This document shows, piece after piece, positions 12,028 to 23,820 of a stretch of DNA of 64,000 bases. Each line of letters opens with the position of its first letter. Positions within the stretch are counted from its first letter, which is position 1. The position numbers were made by a program, and so were the translations under genes. The stretch covers positions 43,144,370-43,208,369 of the forward strand of contig VZDJ01007747.1 of NCBI GenBank assembly GCA_008694505.1. The letters run 5' to 3'. Source of the stretch: Cyanoderma ruficeps (Eukaryota > Chordata > Aves > Passeriformes > Timaliidae). The notes beneath the pieces were generated by a model. That model searched no databases. It was not told the DNA's origin and was given only the letters and a program-made list of their open reading frames with translations.

Positions 12028-12272
12028 GAATCACAGAATAGTTCAGGTGGGAAAAAACCTTTAAGATCATCAAGCCCAACCTTTACCCCAGCACTGCCAA
12101 GGCCATCACTAAACCATGTCCCCAAGTGCCACTTTTATGTGTCTTTTAAATCCCTTCAGGGGTGGTGACTCCTTGGGCAGCCTGTTCCAGTGTTTGACCC
12201 CCCTTCCAGTGCAGAAATATTTCCTAACCCCAGATGTAAACCTCCCTCACTGATGTCTGGTGCCCCTTGAAC
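12028..12272 (-). mobile_element. CR1 LINE 3' end, minus strand
   Basis: Starts with the reverse-complemented CR1 terminus (GAATCACAGAATAGTTCAGG). It continues with 'ttaagatcatcaagcccaacc', 'cactgccaaggccatcac', 'aaaccatgtccccaagtgcca', 'ttgggcagcctgttccagtg' and 'agtgcagaaatatttcctaa', all standard CR1 3' sequence in reverse. 5'-truncated, moderately diverged. Confidence 0.94.
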
Positions 12273-12620
12273 TCATTTCAGAGATGGCTCAGACAAGTCC
12301 TGGGTTTGTCTGCAGCTAACTGAGGCCAAAAGTAGGACATGGAAAGTATAGGAAATAATGGAAGTGATAAGAGACAAGATACTGGTGAATAAAATTTGGA
12401 ACATTGGGGAGATAGGAGTTTTCAAATAAAAGTTTTCTGAACACTCAGCTCCTCATCCAATGAGTGAATCCCTTCCCAGAGAGAGCAAATTACCATGTAA
12501 TAAACTTGCAAAGCTGAAATGTGCTTTGCCTATATTATGATGGCATATTGTGGATTCTTCAAAGCTGCCATGGAAGAATTAATCTTTTTCATACCTTTCA
12601 AGTAATTTTTTGGATACATC

Positions 12621-12760
12621 TCTATCTATCTGAATATAAAATATATTTTATATCTATCTATCTACGCATATATACATATACATGTGTGTGATTAGGTGCA
12701 TATATAAATATATATTAAACATATAGACAATACATATTAATAAAAAATATATCTTGGGTA
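12621..12760. repeat. Imperfect (ATCT)n and AT-rich tract
   Basis: Two short runs of TCTA/ATCT tetranucleotides separated by an AT-rich stretch, followed by alternating TA/CA/TG sequence. Confidence 0.75.
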
Positions 12761-13479
12761 AGAAATACATAATAGCATTTCCTGTCCATAATCTTATTTT
12801 CAGTAGGTTATCCCATTCACACTCATTCTCTTTACAGAATAAAATCTCAGCCATAACATCCCACAGTTTTCTGCTCAACTAAATTGGGATTAGGTATTCC
12901 AATTTTTAATTGGAATTTCCATGTGAAAGAAATATTAAAAAAAAATCCCTTTATTTTCTGGAGAAGAGTAAATCTATTACAGAAAGCATATAATCTGCAT
13001 TTCTCAACCTCAAGATCACAAATGTAGAACTAATAGTTAAGTTTTAAAGCACAAGTATCTTTAAGGCCAACAAAATTAAGTTTTTGGAAATTGCTTTTGG
13101 AATGGCTGCTGAGTTATGACAGGCTCTTTCTGAAAGCTCTGGCAGACAGCCTCACACATTTTCCTTTTAAGATGGTTTATGATTAGAGCTCTGGGTATAA
13201 ATCAAGGAAAAAAGGTGACAATTTTCATTGGCTGGGGACTGAAAATAATCAAGGTTCTCTGTGGTCCGACAAGATAAATACATAGGTAAGAAAAGTATTA
13301 AACTGCATATTTTCACTATTAGCAGTGATTTGACATTTTCAAGCAATGGAAGATAAATGAAAACAGAAATATGTGGTGTTCTTCACCGTAAGAATAAGGC
13401 AGGAAATAAAAGTTTTACAGATCTTCTTCTGATGTGTTTATAACAGTATTCAGCTACTACCTGGTGTGCTTTTCATCAG
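12761..13479. other. Unique AT-rich non-coding sequence
   Basis: Nothing recognised. Confidence 0.5.
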
Positions 13480-13618
13480 CAAACTTCAAAGTACTTTTCA
13501 AAGGAGACAATCTTTAGGGACATTTGGGAAAAATCCAGCTAAAACAAATTTTGATCAGGTTTTGCATAAGAAGGAAAAACAAAACAATTTGATTTCTACC
13601 AGCTTTCCAAGGCATCAG
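13480..13618 (+). other. Candidate exon A (unconfirmed)
   Basis: An acceptor (GTGCTTTTCATCAG) ends at 13479 and a consensus donor (CAG|GTAAGT) starts at 13619. After the first base, 46 codons are open and end in phase 0. The predicted peptide is rich in Lys, Gln, Ser and Thr and fits no family I know. Its downstream partner at 13879-13948 is phase-compatible. It could equally be a long non-coding RNA exon or chance. Confidence 0.22.
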
Positions 13619-13878
13619 GTAAGTTTTTCACAGAAAGTACAAACTACACCTCAGCTTTTTATGGTGCAACACTTTGTGCTGGCACAGGCACCACAACCAC
13701 CCCGAAATATTGTCTGAAGAGGAATTTGAAATTTGTTTACTCCTTCTTTAAAACTGCTGTTGATCCATACAAGACTGTATGGAAATAACTTGGGTTTTAA
13801 TCAACCAAGACGTGGGTGTATTTAGAGGCTTTACAGGTTTAAGTGTTCTCTGACTGCACATTTCTGTCATTAATGCAG

Positions 13879-13948
13879 GGAAAAGTAAGAGGACATGTCA
13901 CAAAACTACTTAGAGGGGATAAAGAACTGTCACAATCAGGTCTCACAG
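13879..13948 (+). other. Candidate exon B (unconfirmed)
   Basis: A good acceptor (TTTCTGTCATTAATGCAG) precedes it and a donor (ACAG|GTAAGA) follows. It is open in phase 0, which is the phase in which candidate exon A ends, and the implied intron is 260 bases. The open frame continues past the donor into a CR1 fragment and stops at 14208. No protein domain recognised. Confidence 0.22.
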
Positions 13949-14002
13949 GTAAGAGTGGGATAAAACTCCTTCCTGAAGAGGCAAAATCATCTCAGCACTT
14001 AT

Positions 14003-14130
14003 TTGCCCAGAGAAGCTGTGGCTGCCCTTGGATTCCTGGAAATGTCCAAGGCCAGGTTGGACAGGGCTCGGAGCACCCTGGGATAGTGGAAGGTGTCCCT
14101 GTCCGCGGCAGGTGTTGGAATGGGATGTGT
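14003..14130 (+). mobile_element. CR1 LINE 3' fragment, plus strand
   Basis: Contains the CR1 3' block 'agaagctgtggctgccc', 'tcctggaaatgtccaaggcc', 'aggttggacagggctcggag', 'accctgggatagtggaaggtg' and 'tccctgtccgcggcaggtgt'. It breaks off before the usual ATTCTATG end. Short, 5'-truncated and 3'-degraded. Confidence 0.9.
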
Positions 14131-14232
14131 AGGGATGCATTTCCCACACCCAGCAAGTGTTTTCCATACAGGGGAAAGTTTAAGACTCACCCCTTGCACT
14201 TCTTATAAGGTAAAGAACCCAGAAACTTCTTT

Positions 14233-14590
14233 GCTGTTCTGACAGGGATTGGCTCAGGGCCAAGAGAGAAGCCCCTGTTGGACTTTGTCGCTGTTCTTCA
14301 AACCCTGTGCCTCTCCCTATTGGCAGCAAGCCAAATTGTCCCTCCTAAAACATTCAGTATTTAGGAAGGAGCACAAAAGGACCTAAGGGGCTTTTTGGAG
14401 TGTTTCTAGCAGGGTGTCAGAGGTTTTCTCGGGCACCTGTACACGGCTTTTCTTTTGTTTTCTGTAGTGTTTGTTATTTTTTACTTATTAAAACTTTTAC
14501 TTTACAAAACACCTCTGAAGAGCAGAAGTCTCACTAAGATAATTTTAAGCCAATCTACAAGGGCTGAACCCTGAGAGACTGATACATTTA
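14233..14590 (+). mobile_element. Degenerate solo LTR, same family as 36394-36774
   Basis: Shares an ordered set of blocks with the element at 36.4-36.8 kb. These are an ATTGG(C/T)TCAG(G/T)GCC start, a T-rich stretch, a TTATTAAAAC poly-A-signal block (ATTAAA at 14487-14492), and an 'aagggctg.accct.agag' block at the 3' side. This is the layout of a retroviral LTR (U3, polyadenylation signal, U5). No internal gag, pol or env is present, so it is a solo LTR or a fragment. Boundaries are approximate and no target-site duplication was found. Confidence 0.5.
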
Positions 14591-14629
14591 CAGGTGGTTC
14601 ATTACGCTCTGGCCATGTGTTAACCTGTA

Positions 14630-14685
14630 TCAGGGATGATCTTTGAAGTCCCCTCCACCCCAAACTACTCCATGATTCTGTGATG
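14630..14685 (+). mobile_element. CR1 LINE extreme 3' tail, plus strand
   Basis: Only the terminal 50 or so bases remain: 'gatgatctttgaagtcccct', 'ccaccccaaactactccatg' and 'attctgtga', the standard CR1 ending in degenerate form. Confidence 0.8.
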
Positions 14686-14690
14686 TTCAT

Positions 14691-16527
14691 GCAGCTCCCA
14701 ATGCATGGGCAGTTCTCGTGGCAGGTTTATCCTGCAAGTTGTGAAATATTGTTTCTTTGCTCAAAGTCTGAATATTTTATTGTTCATGTCAAAGAAGTGA
14801 AAGGTGAGAAAAGCGAAACTAAAGCCATTCCCTAAGGTCCTTGCCAAAGCTTTTTCACTGATCCATGTGATAGCTGGACAGGATTACTGCCAAGCAAAAA
14901 GGAACCAAAAAAAACCCTCTTTAAGGGAAAGGTTTTCAATGCATAAAAGAGATTTTTTGGTGTGTGTGATATGGATGCAGAATGCAGTGTTTGATGACCC
15001 CAGAGATGCCCTCTTCTAAGATAGATGACAGTGTCCCTTAAACTTGTCCTAATGGAGTAAAGGAGTATATTTCTGCTGAGCCCTTGTGCTGCGTAGAGGA
15101 GATGCATTAGTGATGGTGGCTTCAGTGCTGACTCTGTGCTGCAAATAGAAACTCAACCAAAATCTCCATATTCATTTCACAAAGGTCAACGAACAGACAG
15201 CATTGCAATATATCTTTTAAGCCTAAGGGACCTGATTTTATGTTGTATCATTTTAAGTTTATGTCAGTTTTCTTCTCTGAAATTAGGTCGGCACTGAAAT
15301 CAGTGGAGTTAGAAATGGCATAAAGCTGGAAGAAAGTAGTGGTGAGTCATGACTTTTATTTTCAAATAGAGGAGCCAGGTGTTTATGATGGTTTCACTGT
15401 GAAGCCAGAATAAAAGGGGAGACTTGGAGTGGGTTTTGATGTCTTGTCTGAACCTGTAGCTCAACTGGCATGAATCCATGCAAACCAAACCCAAAATGCA
15501 ACACATGCACACATCCCAGCTAACAAAACCTGCTGACTTTTACATGGCTTTAGCTGCGAGGTCATTATCATTTGACATATTTTCCCTTGTAAAGTGTTCA
15601 CAAAAAATCTGTATGTAGTCAGAGAGTGTTTGAGGGAGGAATGGCTGCACAGAAAGAATGCAATCAGAAAAGATCCGCTGGTCTACACAGCAGGTAAAAA
15701 GAGAATACATGCAAACAAAACACCCTGAAAAGTCGTGTTCTCTTCAATTTGTGATTCCACAAATTGATCAGGAAACCACCCAACTTCAAGCCTGAACCCC
15801 TTCTGTGGATTGTTGTCTTTCTGAATTAGTGGTAAAATCTCCAACCTGTATGCATTGAATCCATACATTTAATGATGTGCAGCCAAGCATGGCAGAGCAG
15901 CCCACAAGTGTTGTCCCCTTCTCAGGCACACAGGTGGTGATTGAGGGATGAACACCCCTGAGCACTGAGTCAATATCCCCCCAGTGCTCCCACATCACCT
16001 GGACAGTGATGGAATTCCAAGCCCTTTTTTACTCCTCTGAAATAAGCTGTGTTCTGGCCTCAGAACGCTGCAGTAAAGGAAGGCAAGTATTGATATGATC
16101 TACCATGCACTCACCCAAGCACAGTGTGAATTTTAATTAAAAAAAAACTTACATGAAAAGAATCTTTCCCTCCTAGTTGATCTATAATTAGTGACTTAGG
16201 CTTGATCTTGTCTTTGCCATCCTAAGACTGAGAAATATTTTATAGGTGTATTTTTACCCTAGAACTCCTCTATATCAATTCTACTGTAATTGTTGTATAA
16301 TGGCAGAAACCCAGGAGGAAATCTTTCCTGAAACCAGAGAAGACTTGGGCAGAGATGTTTAGAGCATTGGGAACTGCCAAATCACAACCTCACTCTTTTT
16401 CCCTTGGAAAACATGCAGTGCAAATTGTGGAGTGCAGCAATACTGCCAAGGGAACAAACTGAAAGCTGTGAAGGCTGCAGCTATGGCTGGACACCACCTG
16501 GAACAAAGAAATTGCTCATGTGAGCAA
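14691..16527. other. Unique AT-rich non-coding sequence
   Basis: No transposon or gene recognised. Overlapping minus-strand frames at 15683-15998 have no known domain. Confidence 0.5.
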
Positions 16528-16539
16528 GGATTGGGGAAG

Positions 16540-16690
16540 CATTGAAATAGGGGGGCCCTGGAATGTTCAAGAAATGGGCAGATGTGGTGCTTGGGGACAG
16601 GGTTTAAGGGTGGACCTGGCTGAGTTAGGTTGATGGTTGGACTCAAAGGTCTCAGAGATATTCTCCTTAAAGATTCTATGATTTTATGAG
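16540..16690 (+). mobile_element. CR1 LINE 3' end, plus strand
   Basis: Diverged CR1 3' sequence: 'gtggtgcttggggacagggtt', 'ttgatggttggactcaaagg', 'ctcagagat' and 'agattctatgattttatga' at the end. The terminal ATTCTATG-type end is intact. Confidence 0.88.
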
Positions 16691-19600
16691 AAATCTTTAC
16701 TCATTCACAGAGTCTCATGGGAGAAAAGAACATTAAAGCAGGAGTGTTTTGGGGAGCATAAATATATTGAGCTGGCAAATGTAGAACTGCATATCTAATA
16801 CCTATTTTTAAAAGTACTTTTGTTGTGGTAACTTAAATTAACAACTAAAACCCTTAAAAACCCCCAGCAAAACTATGCCAGGTGCTAATTCTCTAGTACA
16901 AGCATACCCACACTGCTGATCCTATCATATACTATAGATAATTAATTTTAATGTATTGCAAAGTAGAAGTTTAGATCCACATTCCCAATGCAGCTAATCA
17001 AGAGAGAGAGGTTAGAAGGGAATGCTGCAATGCAGAGCACCTAAGATTTGCTAATGTGGATTAGTGACTAAGATTCAAAAAGATCATTTGGAAAAAGGAA
17101 TCTGCTGTCACAGGCAAAAAAAAAAAACCAAAACCAAGATACAGCACTAAAGGGAAATCATTGGTAAATAAACACCACATCCAGGGGCTGTATCTTTCCA
17201 ACTCTGAACAGGAACTAAAAAATAAAATCAAATTAAATAGTGGCATATCTCTACACTGAGCAAAAGAGAAATGACAAAAAAAAATCAAGACAATAAGAAA
17301 GTGCCAGTAGCCTCGTAGTTGTATGGATTGTGTGGGGTTTTTTATAGGAACACTCAGAACAGAACCTCTCTCTTTTAATGCTTTCCTCCTCGGGAGGAAA
17401 TGAGGCAGAGAGAGGCTTTTCATGGAGATGGACTGCTAAAGAAGATGCTGCGAAGGAAAGAAAAGTACTTCAGAATAAATTACATTGTGGTTGCTGGCCT
17501 TCTTTTTTTTTTTTTTTCTTGTTTTGTTTGTTTAAATTCTCAGATGATTTTCTATTTTATCCCAAATCAGCCAGAAATATGGAACTACACAGTTGTAAGG
17601 GCCAAAAAAAAGCAGGTTTTTGTATTCTTTTAAAGTAGGTTCAGTTATTTCCATCATCCATAAGAGGTTTTTGTATAATGATGATTTCCCATGTTGAACT
17701 CCACAGCTTGCCTGGTCAATACATCCCAGTGTATCTTAGCCCTGACAGTCTTTTTGCTCCCAATATTTAACCCAATTTTTCCTTGCTATAAATTAAAAAA
17801 ACTGCTCTAGTCCTGCCTTTCATGGAGATGGAGAAGTGATAATTCCTCCCTACTAAATTGTCCTCAGGATTCTGTAAAGCTCTGTTCCGTAAGCAACACT
17901 GGGCTGTGAGTAAGTCCTGTAAATATCTAAATGGTAATATCAGACAGACCAGAGATCAGGGCAATTCCCTTTTTTTCTTTTTTTTTTCCCTGAATATTTG
18001 AGGAGTATTTCTATTTGCATTTTTGGTATGCAGGTGGTAAACTTGGTGTTATAAGATGTGCCTCAGTCAACATGAAAAAACATTTTATGTGATTCTCACC
18101 TGTCTGCTCCCTTGATTTTTATGATGTTATGACAACTTTCAATTTATTTCTCCTTCTGAGTTTAATACATTCCACTTTATCTTATGCCAAATCTCTCCTG
18201 CCCTGTTGCTGCTGGTTCCCACAGGGCTGTGAGATCTCAGAGGGTCTATAATTTCTGTGTGAATACAGATTAAAATGCCAATTTGTGCATTCATCCCCAG
18301 TGCTTGGATTCCCCCCTCTTTACTTTCAAATTAGAATTTTGTTGGCTCACAGTTCCTGTAAAAGTGAGTAGAGTTGCAAATGTCGACAGAATTATGCTTG
18401 CGGTTTTGTTCCAATTCTTTTCTTCAGTTTGTTTTTGTTTTGCCTTGGTTTGTTTTTGTTTTGCTTTATTTACCTTTCTAACTCCTCATCTAAAGAATTT
18501 GATATGGCACAATAAACTCCCCCACGTAACCCAGATCACATGAGCTCTGTAATGCAAGATGTTGCAGGGCTGAGTTAGAAATAGAAATGTCAGCCTTACT
18601 CTGAAACTTGCTGGTGAACACTAAAACCTGTCCTGCCTCTTCCCCTCATTACCAGGTAAATGAAATTGAGAGGGAAAACTTCAGGAATAGGCCAGAGACA
18701 AAAAACAATTATCGAGGGTGGTGGTCACGACCTCACAAAAACACAATGTGACTCACCTCTGGGGAAAATGAAGGTCCAGCAAGAGGAAATTGTCACAAAT
18801 GCAGGGTCATGCTGGAGAAGCAAGATTTATCACTTGATTTGCAGGGTTTAGGTGCCATGGCCATGACATCTCATGCTGGTTTGTGGATCAATCATTCCTG
18901 CACAACACAGGAGCAGCTGCAGATTCCCCAGGGCCAGCAATGGGTATCACAGGAAATAAAGGACATTTCACTCCATCTTCAGGAATGATTTCACCAAGAC
19001 GTTTCTTTAAACAGCACAACACCAATGTAGTGACAAACCTGACTGAAATTCCCTTTCAAGATTTTGAGAGACTGCTGGAAGTTTTTCTCTTCCTTTTCCA
19101 ACAGGAAAAACCTACACAAGCTTCTGTGCAAGTGGTTCCAGAACAGCTGGACCAACTTCCCTGTCCCAAAGCACCTGATATACTGCCAGCAAATCTTTAT
19201 GACTGTATTATAAACTAATTGTTCTCCTGGCTGTGAACAGGATGAGAAGAACATACTTTAGATGCAAATACTTTTAGCATAATATTGAAAGTTCTTCACC
19301 TGCAGTCACAGTAAATCTCTTTAAAATACATCCAGACAGCAGGACTGTGTTAACTACATTCCTGCTTAGCCAGGTACTCCTTTTTCAAGGGAGGCGTTGG
19401 AACAGGAGACAGCACTTGTCAGCAAAGATTGCATAACTGAATCAGAAATATTAATTCATATATCCTTAGTTAAAATGGATGGTACTGTAGCAAAGCATCT
19501 GTGCTGACAGAATCTCCTGCCCTCTGTAGCAACTGAATTAACAGATCCTCTAACAGGAAGGTCTACCTGAAAGCAGAGCTGGGAAGAAGGTTAAAAGAGA

Positions 19601-20372
19601 ATACAAGCTTCTGTTTTCAGTCCCAGCCATGTTATTAACTGCAAAATCAAGCTGTGTTTTCATCTAGGTATTGGTCTGAGCTCCTCTCTGCTTACATCAC
19701 CGGGAACACATGAAACAGCAGTTTCCTGATGAGAAGATCACAGAGAAGAATAATGAGAATTCCAGGAAAGAAACGCCCCTCCTGTGCTGAAAGCTGCACC
19801 AGGCCTTGACCCCTGGCTCCAGCAGTACCAGAATATTGGCTGTGCAAATTAATATTGATCACACAAACAGCAACCAGGATGTTTAGGTTCTGTCATGATT
19901 TAGCCACCATGCAGTGAGGAGAGGTGAGCACCAGAGAAGATAAGGAGCTTTTCCAAGCAGGTGATGTTACTGCCTGATAAAACACTTGGGATGACGTGAA
20001 GATCAATATACAACACTCAAAGGGTTTAACACACAGCTGGGTATTTATGTGAACATTAAAGGTCAGTGTTCTTCAGGCCAGAGACAGGTGCAGGCTGTGC
20101 AAACACCACCCAGGGAAAATCCAGGAGCAGGGAAGCAGGAACTGTAGGTCAGCCCTGCCCAGTGCTCAGCTCACACCCACTGGCCTCTTCCAGGACAGGA
20201 GGATGGATGGCAGCAAAGGCAGCAGCAATTCAGAGCAGCACTGGGCAGCCCAGCTCTGCTTGGTTCCTTCCTCCTCTTCCCTGGCATCCAGAGGTGGAGC
20301 AAAAGACTGAAAGGCAATACTGCTGTCCTGGGTAGCAATATGTAACCAAAAATGTGCATTCTATTTTCCATC
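16691..20372. other. Unique AT-rich non-coding sequence with T-rich runs
   Basis: Contains a T-run at about 17505-17522 and a tandemly doubled T/G motif near 18427-18470. No transposon or gene recognised. The 111-codon open frame at 18883-19218 and the overlapping 87-codon minus-strand frame show no domain. Confidence 0.5.
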
Positions 20373-21065
20373 TGTTGAAACCAGCTGGGGAGGTGTTTTC
20401 TTTATCTCATGTATAACCCATTCCTCATCACTCCAGAGGAAGGGGGCAGGTGCCTTCTGTTAATGGGCAGCTGTTAAAACCAGGTGGGGCAGTGTTCTTT
20501 ATCTCTTCCACCACCCATCCTCTCTCCAGGGGATATCTGCTGTTCATGGGCCATCCAGGCTCACTGCAGGGCTGATACAATTACATCATCCCATTGGGAG
20601 ATGCTCCACCCAGCGGGAGGAGCCCAGCATTCCTACCTGGATAAAATCTGAGATTCAGAACACCAAGGCAGCCTGTTTGCACTGGATTCCCAGAGGGAGA
20701 CCAGACCCATCTCAGCACCACTGGGCCCTTCTACAGGATCATCTCTGCTCCAACAGAACCACATCTGTCATTGCAGGAGGACTTGACTGGACTGCTCCCA
20801 ACACCCTGACCAACAGGGTGTCAGGTTGTGTTCTGACTCTGTCAGTGTTTCTAGGATTTTGTTTGTTTGTTTGTTTGCTTGGTTTTTTTGTACATTTGCA
20901 TCTTTTAATATTCCTAGTTAGAACTGTTATTCCTGTTCCCACTTCTTTGCCTGAAAGTCCCTAATTGCAAAATTATGATAATTTGGAGAGAGAGTGTTTA
21001 CATTCTCCATTCTAAGGGAAGCTCCGGCTTTCCCTAGCAGACACCTGTCTTTCCAAACCAAGACA
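20373..21065 (+). mobile_element. Solo LTR of an endogenous retrovirus (ERVL-like), plus strand
   Basis: Begins TGTTGAAACC and ends AACCAAGACA (TG...CA). It matches, from memory, a songbird LTR whose 3' part reads 'aatttggagagagagtgttta', 'cattctcc', 'agggaagctccggctttccc' and 'tagcagacacctgtctttcc'. A TATA-like GGATAAAATC sits at 20639-20648 and a (GTTT)n run at about 20857-20880. The first part is duplicated: the start block recurs 99 bases on, at 20472 (TGTTAAAACCAGG). No internal region or second LTR follows, so this is a solo LTR from recombination between two LTRs. No convincing target-site duplication was found. Confidence 0.85.
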
Positions 21066-23089
21066 ACTGCTGATTTTTAGAGCCCTGCCAACCACCAGAA
21101 TTAGTAAGATCCTTGTGATCCTGTTATCTGCAGACAGAAATACATTATGGACTTAGGAGGAACGTGAGTTTTGCTTTGTTCCAGAGGGGGAACATGGACA
21201 AACTTTACCAGAGCCTTGAATGGACAGCCTTTCCTAGAAGTCGTTTTTCTTCCTTCAACCAATAGCTGCATCTGGGTTTTTTTCTCCTCATGCATATCTG
21301 TGAAAAGCTGAACACATTCCAGTTAATGTGGTTGATTGGTTAATCATAAGGCTTCCATCAAGTGAGGAGATATTTTCTTGAAAATTACACACCGGGGGAG
21401 TGGAGTGAGAATTTTGCTGGGGGATAAATAGCACTTTGCATGGGCTGTGGAAAGAAAGGTAAACTATTAAGGAGAAAATGAAGGCTTGAGTAAGTTGGAG
21501 TAGCTTAAATTGCAGACCAGCATTTCTTCAAATATAATTCAACTATTGTGAAGTAGGTAAAAATACAAAATGTGAGGGCAAATGCACAAAAAATTGAGCA
21601 AAATATGAAAATATATAAAATAATGCTTCACACATGAGTGCATAATTTAGTCTACTTGTTCTTGCAGCTCTTCTAGAAGATGTGGATTCAAAGAGCCTCC
21701 CTAAATGCTTTGGACTGTATAGGTAAGCAATTTGATTTTTAAATTAATTTTATAATTATATCAGACAAGATTTATAATTTATAATGGACAAGAACAAGTA
21801 TTCCTGACAGTTGTCTAAGCTCTTTCTCTCTCTAGCTGGAGCTGGAATTTAAGAACAAATTTTATTATTTTGTTCAGCAATGTCCTCTTTTGACTTTGAA
21901 CAATGCTGAGAAACCATAAGAAAGACAAAAGCAAAAGAATTAGCCAGACTTTCCAAGATCTAGGTCTAAAGAAAAGGATAGAAATAAAGACTGCAAAGTG
22001 AATAAAGAATCTTATCTACCTCATTAATGCTGTGATTTTTTTCTATAGACAAAATCAGGAATTATTTAAATAGGTTTCATCTAAATTGAAACAGGTCTCA
22101 AAATTTCTAAAAACCAAATCTGAACCAAAGAAGAAACAAACCTAAGGCAAAACAAACCTGAAATTTCCCTGAGAAAATTCAAATAAATGCAGGCATTAGT
22201 TATTTTCAGGCAAAGGAACAGGCACAGGCTGCCTGATGCATGGCGGCTCTATAACTGGCTTAGGCAAAGTCCTTTGGAGTGAAAGACTTCCCTGCATAAT
22301 GGGAATAACCCAGAAACCAGACAGCCCTGCCTTTGAATCATTTCCCTGCCTCATACTTCAGAAACCCATGACAACTTGAAATCCTGGGATACCTGGAATG
22401 ACCTTTGAAAATTCATTCCTTACAAGTCAAACAGATGGGCACAGAACACTTTGCTATTCTGGAAAACATTAGTTTAAATCATTGCTTCAATAAAACATTG
22501 CCTTTATTGCAAGTCCTCGTTTGCCTATGAATGCACACAGCACAACATTCCAGATCAGCTCTGGCTGTAACAGGAGCTGCTCTGTTTTCTCCCATGTTTT
22601 CAAATTCCAAAATAAGATGAAGAAAAGAGAAAAATTACCTAAAGCACGATGAATGCTATTTAATGGCTTGCTAGGAGAACAGATATCTGTAGTGAGAAGA
22701 GCAAACACCAGCTGAGCTGGTTTAAAAATTAGGTTGCTGTGCTGCTTGGCACAAGTCTCACACTATCACATAGGAAAAGTCTGCCATGAAATTGGCATTT
22801 CTGGAGTATTTCTATAGCACCTACAGGCATATTCATGCATGACACTTTCTTAAGGTGAAGCCTTAGCAAATATGTCCTTTGCCCAATTTAGAGCTAAAGA
22901 TCTGCAGAAAAGCTCTGCACAGAATTGAAATCTCCAGCATTCTGCTTCACCCCCAGGCCTGTGCCTCGCTCCTCTCCCTTCTCAAACACTCTCTAGTGCA
23001 AAAGGTGAAGGGAAGCCCTATTAATCAACCACAAAGTACATTAAAGCACCTAAATAACTTGTTTATACAAATGATCTGCTCCAGTGTAA
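21066..23089. other. Unique AT-rich non-coding sequence
   Basis: No transposon recognised. A micro-exon-like arrangement at 21668-21722 is listed separately. Confidence 0.5.
21668..21722 (+). other. Candidate 55-base exon (unconfirmed)
   Basis: A strong acceptor (CTACTTGTTCTTGCAG, with an upstream TAATTTAG that could serve as branch region) precedes it and a good donor (ATAG|GTAAGC) follows. One frame is open across all 17 codons; the other two contain stops. The peptide is unremarkable and unidentified. Length and sites would suit a small internal exon. Confidence 0.2.
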
Positions 23090-23405
23090 GTGATGAGGTC
23101 AAGAGTCCCATTTGTTGTGCGGTGCCATTTTACTGATGTGGCAGGAGGCGTCAGCAGCTGCAGTTTGGTCACGCTCTGCTTCCCCTCCCTCCCCAGGACC
23201 ATCACTCCTGGGCTGTCACAGGCATCGAGTCTCCCCGTGCATGTTTGATGGAGCACTGCCCGGGCCATTCATCATGCAGGGAGTTAAATTTCCTCTGTCA
23301 ATATGGAAATTCCTGCAAGGGCGAGGATGCGTTATCAATTTTTATCGAGGGAATGACAGCGAGAAAGTGGGTCAGCCCGAGGTTGCCTTAAAGCAGTTTC
23401 TTCCA
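23090..23405. promoter_or_regulatory. CpG-retaining segment, possible conserved regulatory element
   Basis: About eleven CpGs lie within some 300 bases (for example gtgcgg, ggcgtc, cacgct, catcgag, cccgggcc, gggcgagg, atgcgtt, ttatcgag, agcgag, cccgagg), whereas the flanks have almost none. The right half also has low homopolymer content. A 99-codon frame crosses it but has no known domain and an unlikely composition. Retained CpGs suggest constraint or lack of methylation. Inference only. Confidence 0.3.
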
Positions 23406-23799
23406 AATTAAAATTATACTGACTAGCTGAATTTCATAGTGGGATTTAACTTTAAACTGTTTTCCATGTTCTGTTACATACCAGATCTCAGGGACTGACC
23501 TTTTTTTTCCTAAAGTGCACCCCTTTCTAAAAGTGTAATATCACTTCAGGCAGAAAAGGGAGGATTTTGAACATGATCCCATGACAAGGTCATTGGCTAT
23601 GGCAATAAAAAGAGATTTTCCAGGGTCTTGCAAGTTTTGGAAAACATTTTAGAAAAACAAATTTACTGACAGGGACATTTAGAAATCCCCCCAAACTATC
23701 AATAGCCATTCAGGTTGTCAAACAGGTGGAGAGACTAAAATAAAGCAATATGAAATATGTCAGGCATTGCAACTAAACATTCCTGTATTCATTAAGTGC

Positions 23800-23820
23800 A
23801 ATAATAATAATAATAATAAA
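23800..23820. repeat. (AAT)n microsatellite
   Basis: About seven AAT units. Confidence 0.9.

Noticed and set aside
13843..14208. 121-codon plus-strand frame as a complete gene
   Set aside because: Its second half is CR1 sequence. Only the first part is kept, as a candidate exon.
18883..19218. 111-codon plus-strand frame with fairly balanced composition
   Set aside because: No recognisable domain or homologue in memory, and splice sites at its edges are poor. Chance frames of this size occur in 64 kb on two strands.
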